Assembly: GCA_047618565.1 (NCBI GenBank)
Contig: JBLHKW010000048.1
Span: 1 to 32,690 of the forward strand
Length of the DNA: 32,690 nucleotides
Reading direction: 5' to 3'
DNA from: JBLHKW01 sp047618565
Lineage (GTDB): Bacteria > Planctomycetota > UBA1135 > GCA-002686595
Numbering within the stretch: position 1 is the stretch's first letter; the number at the start of each line of letters is the position of its first letter. Under the pieces are notes generated by a model, which was not told where the DNA came from, made no database searches, and worked only from the letters and a program-made list of their open reading frames with translations. Positions 22,249 through 29,475 of the stretch are shown here, one piece after another. The position numbers and the translations under genes were made by a program.

Positions 22249-24456
22249 GTGACGGCCTCCATCCTCCGTCTTGCGCTCGTCTCGCTCGGCTGCCTGGTCG
22301 GCGTCTCGGCCTTTGCAAGCCTGAGCCAGCGCTCCTCCGCGAGCCGGCTCGATCCGGGAGGCGTGCGACCCTTCATCCATCTCAAGCACGTGCCCTGGGT
22401 ATGGGCCGATGGGACGAGTCCCGAGAACCGGCGCGATTGTCGCGGTTGCCACGTCTTCGACGAGAACGGTGGGCGCGATCCGCAGGCCGCGTGCATGGAA
22501 TGCCACCTGGCGACGGACGACAACCAGAGCACCTTCCGCGCGTCCTTCGCCGAAGGCTGGGAGACCCTCGATGGCTATCGTGATCCGGCCACGACGTTTC
22601 GCCATCACACACACGACGCGCTGGCCTGCCGCGAGTGCCACGGGGTGGAGGGCCCACTCGCGCCCGACCCGATGCCGATCCGGCGCGGGTCGGCCAAGTG
22701 CACTCGCTGTCACGGTCCCGAGGCGGAGGCCAACCCGCCGGAGTTCGAGGTTCTGGAGGGCGGCTCGCGCCTTGTTCCGGAAGTCGTTCGGCGTCAGTTG
22801 CTCGACGAGCTGAACGGTAGTCCGAACATGCAGCCCGACCGGCTGGGCCCGTTTCTCCACTCCGAGCACCTCGCCGATCCCGAGATCGCTTTTGACCTGC
22901 AGGCGCTGGCCGGACAGGGTTCCAAGAAAGGCATCTGCAGCTCCTGTCACGAACCCGTGGTCCACTCCGGGCTCGCTGGACTGCAGGAGGCGCGCTTCAA
23001 GAGGGAGGCCTGCGGCGAATGCCACATCGGTCGTGCCGGTCCATTGACCTTTGGATCGGTGTTCGAGCCGAGCGTCAGTCTTACGGCACAGACCTTCTCG
23101 CATGCCGACCATCTGGGCTTCGATCCTGGCAGCACGAATGCAGCCCTGTCGTCCGCTCTCGGTTACGCACGCATCGAGGACGAGGGCTGCCACGCGTGTC
23201 ACCAGTACGACTCGAAGCAGCGCACGTTCCTGGTCTCCGGGTCCGCGACGCACGAGGGTTGCCGTTCGTGCCACACATCGACCGAGTGGGGTGTCGAGAA
23301 GCATGGCGAGTGGGAAGCGTGGGGCTGCGCGGCATGCCACACCTTCGAGCGCGACGGCGAGCTGGCGATCGACCGGCCGCAGGCCAGCGTGCGCAGGCGC
23401 CGCTCGGGGCGCTTCACGATCGCGAGCCAGGTTCACCCGCACATCGCGGGAGCCGATCCCACAGAGACGTTCGCTGACAACTGCAGCCAGTGCCACCGGT
23501 CACGGGTCGATGCCCTTCCGTCACGGCTCGGGACGCGGGCGTTCAGCCACGGGACTCACCTACCTCCGAATCCAGACGCTCAGCAATGCACGCCCTGTCA
23601 CGGTGCGCGCGTGGATCTGGCGACAACGTCGAGAGCTCTGAGCGAGTCGCTGGATGGGGTGACGATCGCCACGACGGACCCCGCGCTCGCATCCATGCTG
23701 GGCGCGACCTACGACATGCGGGCCTGTCAGACGTGTCATCGCGGTGGTGTCGAGCAGGCGAGCCCGGTCGCGTTCGACGAGATCTCGTCGGTTCAGGTGA
23801 CGGAGTTCTCACACGCACAGCACATCGGCAAGCCGGGCGCGTCCGGGGCGGCGCTGGACTGCTTGACCTGCCACCGAGCACCGGAGCAGGCCGGGGGCCA
23901 GATGGTCACGCTGCCGGCAGCGAGCGCGTGTACCCAGTGTCACGACCATCGACCGGGCCCCAACTCCGAGTCTTCGGGGCGGGCCTCCGCGCAGGCGATC
24001 GGGCGTTGCAGCACATGTCATGTTGAACCGATCCCGGCCGCTGGCGGGTCCTTCGACGTTCAGCGCATTCGCCTGGCGAGCCTGGTGGGTTCCGAAGGAC
24101 AGTTCCACCCCGATGACAGGGACTGTGTCGACTGCCATCTATTGCAGTCGACGCCGCTTGCGGAGGCGGCGATCCTGGACGCCGACCACGTCTTTGCCGT
24201 GGGCGGACGGGATCGCACGGGGCGCATCACCAGCTACCACCAGCACCGCCGCGGAAGCGTCAAGGATGGGTACCTGAGGGAGCTTCGGGATGTGGACTGC
24301 ACCTGGTGTCACTGGACCCAGGGCATCCCGAACTTCGACTTCGAGTCCGAGCAATACCGGACCGAGAAGAAGGGCAACCTGATGGAGCTGGAGCGAAACG
24401 GTGTGACGGTCACGTTCCCGGGTGGGGGCTACCGCGCAGAGTTCAACGGTCGCTGA
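22249..24456 (+). CDS. 17-haem cytochrome c, exported
   Basis: A 735-residue protein with an N-terminal signal (ILRLALVSLGCLVGVSAFAS) and seventeen CXXCH motifs spread along its length: CRGCH, CMECH, CRECH, CTRCH, CSSCH, CGECH, CHACH, CRSCH, CAACH, CSQCH, CTPCH, CQTCH, CLTCH, CTQCH, CSTCH, CVDCH and CTWCH. Many distal His ligands are visible as F.H..H patterns (FRHHTHD, FLHSEH, FSHADH, FSHGTH, FSHAQH), as in the NrfB/cytochrome c7-like repeats of large electron-wire cytochromes. The start is a GTG at 22249 directly after the repeat element; no Shine-Dalgarno is obvious, so the exact start is uncertain. It is expected in the periplasm or on the cell surface, working with the barrel upstream. 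The 3' end converges with the FHA-15-haem gene across another repeat. Confidence 0.9.
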   Translation: MTASILRLALVSLGCLVGVSAFASLSQRSSASRLDPGGVRPFIHLKHVPWVWADGTSPENRRDCRGCHVFDENGGRDPQAACMECHLATDDNQSTFRASFAEGWETLDGYRDPATTFRHHTHDALACRECHGVEGPLAPDPMPIRRGSAKCTRCHGPEAEANPPEFEVLEGGSRLVPEVVRRQLLDELNGSPNMQPDRLGPFLHSEHLADPEIAFDLQALAGQGSKKGICSSCHEPVVHSGLAGLQEARFKREACGECHIGRAGPLTFGSVFEPSVSLTAQTFSHADHLGFDPGSTNAALSSALGYARIEDEGCHACHQYDSKQRTFLVSGSATHEGCRSCHTSTEWGVEKHGEWEAWGCAACHTFERDGELAIDRPQASVRRRRSGRFTIASQVHPHIAGADPTETFADNCSQCHRSRVDALPSRLGTRAFSHGTHLPPNPDAQQCTPCHGARVDLATTSRALSESLDGVTIATTDPALASMLGATYDMRACQTCHRGGVEQASPVAFDEISSVQVTEFSHAQHIGKPGASGAALDCLTCHRAPEQAGGQMVTLPAASACTQCHDHRPGPNSESSGRASAQAIGRCSTCHVEPIPAAGGSFDVQRIRLASLVGSEGQFHPDDRDCVDCHLLQSTPLAEAAILDADHVFAVGGRDRTGRITSYHQHRRGSVKDGYLRELRDVDCTWCHWTQGIPNFDFESEQYRTEKKGNLMELERNGVTVTFPGGGYRAEFNGR

Positions 24457-24472
24457 CGGCTTATCAACGGGC

Positions 24473-24635
24473 TAGCAGGCCGTGGTGAAAGTCACGGCGG
24501 GCTCGAAGCCGTCAGGATTCGATCTGGCAAGGCGCGCTGACGACGCGTATTCGTGGATACTCGGAGGAAGCGCAACGCCGCCAGGGCGGAGCCTGGCGGA
24601 TTTGAGCGGGTCGTGAGTTTCACCACGGGCTGCTA
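24473..24635. repeat. MITE-like element with 24-bp terminal inverted repeats
   Basis: The ends 24473-24496 and 24612-24635 are inverted copies matching at 22 of 24 positions; they begin TAGCAGGCCG and TAGCAGCCCG. An internal hairpin has perfect arms CCGCCAGG/CCTGGCGG (24578-24599). The element fills the gap between two convergent genes. Its right end supplies the TAG stop of the FHA-15-haem gene (24633-24635, minus strand). It carries no gene. A matching end (TAGCAGCCCG) occurs again at 32568, so this is a repeat family in this genome. It may also act as a bidirectional terminator. Confidence 0.72.
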
Positions 24636-26903
24636 ACGCCAGTGGAAGCGACCGCGCTCCTCGATGTGGCACTTGCGGCAGGCTTCGTCATCTTCCGTCG
24701 GTAGGCGCATCTCACCGATCGTGAGTGCGCCCTCCACGGCCATGTGACATTCGCTGCAGTCCGCCTCGACGGCTTGCAGGTGGCCGCTGCTGAAGTGGTC
24801 GAAGGTGTTCGCCGCGGGCCACACCTTCTTGACACTCCAGCTCGCGTCCGTCACCCGGCCCTTGAAGACCGGGTCGCCCGCGAGATGGCACTGACTGCAG
24901 CTGCCGCCGGCGACGTTGGCATGGTCGGCGCTGTGGCACATCGTGCAGTCCCTGACGGACTCCGGCGTGACGACCGGATCACGGAAGGCGAGCTCACTGC
25001 GCTCGAAGCTGTGGCAGGCGTAGCAGCCAGCGGCCAGGCTGGGATCGTCCGAGCCCATGTGCGCGTCGTGCGGGAAGGCGACGCGCGTCGACGGCGCGTT
25101 CTGTTGCATGCGTGCCGGCCCGTCGATCAAGCGCGGAACCGAGCCCTCGTCGCTGGGGTCGCTGCGGTGGCAGGCGATGCAGGAGTGCTGTTCGGCGCGA
25201 TAGAAGGGCTCGGAGAGGGCGTTCGATGCGCCGATGAGTCCGTGGCACTCGTCGCAGGCCTGGGCGGCCTGGGCCAGCTCCTGACGACCGGCCGGGTCAC
25301 GGCCCAGGCGCTTTGCGTCTGCGCTGGTGTGGTGCTCGGTCAGGTGCAGGCTGTGATAGAAGCGTGCCTCGCGCGCCTCGCCAGCCGTGACCCAGTCGCC
25401 GTTCACATGACAGGTCGCGCAGTTGTCGTCCGGGTGGTTGGGCGGCGTTTCGAGCCCCGCCAGGGCAGAGTCGAACTCGGTGGTGTGGCTCCGGATCGAA
25501 TACGCGAACAGCAGGCGCGGGTCATCGGTTTCCGTGGGCATGGGCTGCCCGTCGCTGGAGAGGTACTGGAATTCCGCGCGCGAGACCGTGCGCATCTCGC
25601 TGGCGTAGGCCTCCGTATGGCAGACCTGGCAGTGGCTGGGGTCGTCGCTGGCTCCGTGCCAGGCGAGTGGGAAGGTCGGCGGTCGAGCGCTCCATGCGCG
25701 GCCGGTCATCTGAGCGACCCTCGGGGGAAGGTCCGAGTCCGGATCACCGTGGCAGCCCATGCAGCCTTCGAAGCCCATGGGCTCGAAGGCGCGCCCGACG
25801 GCGGTTTCCGTGTCCGGCGCGCCGGCGGGCAGGTGGCAGGTCTTGCAGTCGATCGCCGCACCCACGTGGCTGGCATGATTGAAGCTGTCGTAGGGCACAT
25901 TCACGGTGCGCCCCGGTGCGCGCGGCCCCTGAGCCTCTAGTGCCGCTGCACGCAGGCGTTGGACACGCGCATCGTCGAACTCCTGGCCGGAATGACATTG
26001 CTCGCAGAGTGCCGCCCCGCCTTCCGGGACGAGGCTGCCAGCGCGCGTGGTGACGGTCGCGACATGCTCGCTCCAGGGGCCCGAGAGGGCTACCTGCTCG
26101 GACACGCCGGGCTGACCTCCCTCATGCTCGGTGTGACACATCAGGCATGAGTTCGTGCTGTCCGCAGCCAGCTCGCCCAGGTCCTGGAAGGGGTGGCTGG
26201 CGCGTGTCGACTCGTGGCACGCGTAGCAGCTGGAGATAGGTATCCCGTTGAAAGGATCGTGGCACGCCTGGCAGCCTGCACCTGCGATGGATGCGTGGTC
26301 GGCGCGCGCGATGGGCGATCCGTCGAACAGCGCAGCGTGAACGGATGCGAGCGGGCCGGGCTGGAAGGTCTTCGCTCGCAGGCGCGGGCTGAGCAGGAGT
26401 AGCGGGCTCAGCACGGCAATCAGGATCGCTATCCAGGTTGCCTTGCGCAGGGTCGGGAAACGTCCGAAGGTCACCTCGCTCTCGACCCAACGCTCGCGGT
26501 CACCGTGGATCCAGGCGCCCGTCTTGCGCACGAACTCGGCCTTCTGAAACTGGAAGGCCTTCTCTTGCAGCTCGAGGTGCAGGGCCGGGCCGTCCTCGTC
26601 GGCCTGCACGGTCACACCCATGCGCATGGTCCCGAGCACGATGGAATCGCCCGAACTCAGGGGCGCGCGGCCTTCGATCCGTACACCGTTCAGGTACGTG
26701 CCCGTCGTGCTACCGCGATCGCGCAGTGTGTAGACACCTTGCTGCGCGTCGAAATCGACCTGGCAGTGCCTGTCAGCGACCACGGGATCCTGGACCGTCA
26801 GGGCGCAGGTCGAGCGCGCACCGATGTCGAGGCTGCTCGAGACCAGATCGAGCACCGCAGTGCGCTTGCGTTTCAGCGTGGTGTAGACGACGAAGTGTGC
26901 CAA
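24633..26903 (-). CDS. FHA domain - transmembrane helix - 15-haem cytochrome c fusion
   Basis: A 756-residue protein in three parts. Residues about 25-90 are an FHA domain (LDIGARSTCALTV ... DRHCQVDF ... LRDRGSTTGTYLNGVRI), which binds phosphothreonine peptides. Residues about 155-172 are a single membrane helix (TWIAILIAVLSPLLLL) after a basic stretch, placing FHA in the cytosol and the rest outside. Residues 210-756 hold fifteen CXXCH motifs: CQACH, CYACH, CLMCH, CEQCH, CKTCH, CMGCH, CQVCH, CATCH, CDECH, CIACH, CYACH, CTMCH, CSQCH, CSECH and CRKCH. The start is a TTG at 26903 with GGAGA nine bases upstream. It is the last gene of the redox operon and should carry electrons from the membrane into the periplasm. 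I know of no characterised protein with this architecture. Its stop codon lies in a repeat end. Confidence 0.92.
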   Translation of the reverse strand: MAHFVVYTTLKRKRTAVLDLVSSSLDIGARSTCALTVQDPVVADRHCQVDFDAQQGVYTLRDRGSTTGTYLNGVRIEGRAPLSSGDSIVLGTMRMGVTVQADEDGPALHLELQEKAFQFQKAEFVRKTGAWIHGDRERWVESEVTFGRFPTLRKATWIAILIAVLSPLLLLSPRLRAKTFQPGPLASVHAALFDGSPIARADHASIAGAGCQACHDPFNGIPISSCYACHESTRASHPFQDLGELAADSTNSCLMCHTEHEGGQPGVSEQVALSGPWSEHVATVTTRAGSLVPEGGAALCEQCHSGQEFDDARVQRLRAAALEAQGPRAPGRTVNVPYDSFNHASHVGAAIDCKTCHLPAGAPDTETAVGRAFEPMGFEGCMGCHGDPDSDLPPRVAQMTGRAWSARPPTFPLAWHGASDDPSHCQVCHTEAYASEMRTVSRAEFQYLSSDGQPMPTETDDPRLLFAYSIRSHTTEFDSALAGLETPPNHPDDNCATCHVNGDWVTAGEAREARFYHSLHLTEHHTSADAKRLGRDPAGRQELAQAAQACDECHGLIGASNALSEPFYRAEQHSCIACHRSDPSDEGSVPRLIDGPARMQQNAPSTRVAFPHDAHMGSDDPSLAAGCYACHSFERSELAFRDPVVTPESVRDCTMCHSADHANVAGGSCSQCHLAGDPVFKGRVTDASWSVKKVWPAANTFDHFSSGHLQAVEADCSECHMAVEGALTIGEMRLPTEDDEACRKCHIEERGRFHWR

Positions 26904-26925
26904 GTCCGGTTCTCTCCGTTCCCGT

Positions 26926-28449
26926 TCAGCGGTCGTTGCCGACGAAGAGCTTCTCTGGGTTCATGCGGCCGATCGCTTCCGTCGGGCAGTTGTAGACGCA
27001 GGCCTCGAAGGGCAAGCCTGCGCACAGATCACACTTGACGGCCTTGCCCTTCACGGGGTCCCCGCGCAGGCCACCGAGAGGCGTCTCCTCCAGTTCCTGT
27101 GGCTTCACCTCTCCCGCGGGACGCAGGCCCTCGAAGTACTTGCCCAGGAACGGAATCGTCTCCAGGAACCAGTGCCGCTTGTAGCGCGGTCGCTCGCCGC
27201 TGGTGGTCGGCGGCGGTGTCATGCTGATCACGCCGTAGGGGCAGGCGGTGGTGCAGCCCTGGCAACCCACGCAGTTGTCCCAGACGAAGTTGATCTGGCC
27301 CTTGACGTCGCGCCGGATGGCGCCGTACTCGCAGGCCATCATGCATTCGGGTACGTCGCAGTTGTAACAGGACGTGGCCAGGGTCAGGCCGCCCGAGACG
27401 CGCGTGCCGGTCTTGCTGAGGCGCGGAACACGGTCCTCATGGACCGAAACGCAGGATTCGACGCAGGCATTGCAGCGGATGCAGCGATGCAGGTCGATCA
27501 CGAGCGCCTCGCCTCCCTTGACCGACTGCCGGCCGACCATGACCTCGAGCTGGTCGGAGCCTGGCCGGCGGGCGCGCACGATATCCAGGGCTGAGTCGCT
27601 CAGGGCAGGGTCGCTCAGGTCCGTCGATCCGGTCTCCTCGCCCGCGACCATCAAGTCCGCCGTCGCTCGCAGGCGCGTCAGCGCGGGCGCGTCCGTGGCC
27701 AGGGTCTCCTGGAAGATCTTCTCGGGAATCCTGATCAGTGCCGTGGGCGCGATCGCGGTGTAGGTGCCCGGCCAGCTCTTGTCCTCGGTGAGACAGCGCT
27801 CGCCGAAGGACGAGTTGGCCATGTGGTAGCTCACGATCCGCTCGTGGCCGCGCTTGCTGGTGGCGCTGCACTTGACGGCCCCGGTGCGTACCAGAAACAG
27901 TGCGCCGGCCTGATCGCCTTCGGAGGCGATGACCTCGCCCTCGGCGAAATCGATGAGCTCCGCCTTGCGGCCCAGCAGCTTCAGCATGCCACCTGGGAGG
28001 CCCTTGAAGACCGGCGCGACGCGCAGGTGGATCGCGAGCGATCGCTCGCGGTAGGTGGCGTCGACGAGTTGCTGGAAGCGGCTCGGGGATTTTCCAACCT
28101 TGCGGTACAGCTGCTTGAAGAGCGGCGGTTCGATGACGAGCAAGACGCAGCGCGCATCCGCTCGCAGGGTCGCCAGTTCCGGCTGGTTCGAGAGGGCGCT
28201 GAGCTCGCCGATCCAGGTCCCCGTGCCGTAGACGCCGAGATTTTCGGTCACGCCGTCTTCCTCGCGGTAGGCGCCGACCCCGCCCTCGAGCACGATGCAG
28301 AAGCGGCCCGTGAACTCCCCCTGGTGCGCGAACACGGATCCCGCGGGGGCCACCTCCATGTAGGCCTCGTCCTCCAGGAGGGATCTCTGCTTCTTCGTCA
28401 GGTCCGCGAGTAGCGGGAGGTCGAAGACTTCGCTGGGTAGTCCGCTCAT
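26926..28449 (-). CDS. Two cyclic-nucleotide-binding-fold domains fused to a four-cluster [4Fe-4S] ferredoxin
   Basis: A 507-residue cytosolic protein. Residues about 14-115 and 148-250 are two cNMP-binding (CAP-type) beta-roll domains, with YGTGTWIGELSAL and MANSSFGERCL in the phosphate-cassette position. Residues about 315-495 are a DmsB/HybA/NrfC-type ferredoxin with four cysteine quartets: C323-C326-C329-C333, C361-C364-C369-C373, C393-C396-C399-C403 and C473-C476-C484-C488. This subunit type relays electrons to or from a membrane quinone or cytochrome b partner. There is no helix-turn-helix domain, so it is not a CRP/FNR regulator. The Arg that normally grips the cyclic phosphate is not evident in either cNMP domain, so ligand binding may be altered. 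It follows the di-haem b gene by 11 bp. Confidence 0.9.
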   Translation of the reverse strand: MSGLPSEVFDLPLLADLTKKQRSLLEDEAYMEVAPAGSVFAHQGEFTGRFCIVLEGGVGAYREEDGVTENLGVYGTGTWIGELSALSNQPELATLRADARCVLLVIEPPLFKQLYRKVGKSPSRFQQLVDATYRERSLAIHLRVAPVFKGLPGGMLKLLGRKAELIDFAEGEVIASEGDQAGALFLVRTGAVKCSATSKRGHERIVSYHMANSSFGERCLTEDKSWPGTYTAIAPTALIRIPEKIFQETLATDAPALTRLRATADLMVAGEETGSTDLSDPALSDSALDIVRARRPGSDQLEVMVGRQSVKGGEALVIDLHRCIRCNACVESCVSVHEDRVPRLSKTGTRVSGGLTLATSCYNCDVPECMMACEYGAIRRDVKGQINFVWDNCVGCQGCTTACPYGVISMTPPPTTSGERPRYKRHWFLETIPFLGKYFEGLRPAGEVKPQELEETPLGGLRGDPVKGKAVKCDLCAGLPFEACVYNCPTEAIGRMNPEKLFVGNDR

Positions 28450-28460
28450 GAATTATCCGG

Positions 28461-29450
28461 TTAGTACCAGAGTACCGAGACCACGTGGGCTGCGATTGCG
28501 CAGGTCAGGAGTAGGGCGCTGGGCAGGTGTACCACGCGCCACATGTTCATCCGGCGCCGGATCTTCGTCAGGGACTCCCAATCCGCCCGTACGCCCTGCC
28601 GTTGACCGAGCAGGGCCAGCAGGTCCTGTGCGCTACGGTCGCCCTCGTCCCGTGCAGGTGCGGCCTTCAATGCGGCGCCAGCGCGCTCGGAGAAGTTCTC
28701 GCCGCTCCTGTCCGCATCCTCGAAGATGACACGCGTGGTCGGATCGATCTGCGCGTATGCGGCCTCGATCTTCCGGTCGAGACTCTCGCGCAGGGCATGG
28801 GCCTTCTCGATCGAGAGGTCATGTTCGGCCTCGGTCAAGAGGCGCGGCATGGTGATCCACATCGCGATGCCGATCAGTCCGCTCACGACGACCACGACCG
28901 TCAACCCGTTGAGCATCAATGCCATCCCGGAGTGCAGGCTCAAGCCGCCGTGCATGCCGACCAGGATGGCAGCCGCGATTCCGTAGTACAGGTGGGCGCG
29001 CATCCAGCGTGCCACGGTGCCGAGCGGGCCGGTCGGCAGGGCGCGCAGAACCGCTTGCCCGTGATCGTCGGCTTCCAGGCGTACCTTGACGACTCTGCGC
29101 ACGCCGGCCTCGCGCAGGATGGCGTTCGCGCGCTTCAGTATGTCGCGCTTCCCCGACAGCCGTCCGGCGGCCATCTGCACGCGTACCTCGGCCAGGCCCG
29201 TCTCGGCCCGCTCCAGCTTCTCGATCGGCACGCGCATCCTGAACTCGGGCGAAATCCCGAGCTTGTGGACGTACTTGCGCAGCACGTATCCGAGCACCAC
29301 AAGCAGCAGCAGCAGTGCGGCACAACCGGACACGATCTGGAAGTCTCGATCGGCGGCGCCGTCCGGAAGCAAGCTCGACCAGACCACGAATGCCGCCACG
29401 ACGATCGCCGCGACGAGCGCATGCCAGGACTTGAACAGGACAGTGTTCAT
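28461..29450 (-). CDS. Integral membrane protein, putative di-haem cytochrome b
   Basis: A 329-residue protein with about five membrane segments (residues 8-26, 40-58, 150-170, 174-199 and 305-327) and two soluble loops. Two helices each carry a pair of histidines 14 apart: H153...H167 (HLYYGIAAAILVGMH) and H308...H322 (HLPSALLLTCAIAAH). Paired H-X13-H helices are the classical ligand set for two b haems stacked across a membrane, as in cytochrome b561, ferric reductase and hydrogenase b subunits. I infer that it carries electrons from the cytosolic iron-sulphur proteins to the periplasmic cytochrome encoded two genes downstream. No named family is recognised. It lies 25 bp after the double-FHA gene and 11 bp before the ferredoxin gene. 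Confidence 0.78.
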   Translation of the reverse strand: MNTVLFKSWHALVAAIVVAAFVVWSSLLPDGAADRDFQIVSGCAALLLLLVVLGYVLRKYVHKLGISPEFRMRVPIEKLERAETGLAEVRVQMAAGRLSGKRDILKRANAILREAGVRRVVKVRLEADDHGQAVLRALPTGPLGTVARWMRAHLYYGIAAAILVGMHGGLSLHSGMALMLNGLTVVVVVSGLIGIAMWITMPRLLTEAEHDLSIEKAHALRESLDRKIEAAYAQIDPTTRVIFEDADRSGENFSERAGAALKAAPARDEGDRSAQDLLALLGQRQGVRADWESLTKIRRRMNMWRVVHLPSALLLTCAIAAHVVSVLWY

Positions 29451-29475
29451 CGAGGGGGGCCGGGTCCTGCCCGTA

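Noticed and set aside
22120..23496. 458-codon minus-strand open frame opposite the 17-haem gene
   Set aside because: Shadow of the cytochrome frame; no domain, and it runs through the inverted-repeat element.
26926..28449. CRP/FNR-type transcription regulator
   Set aside because: cNMP folds are present but there is no helix-turn-helix; the C-terminal half is a four-cluster ferredoxin.
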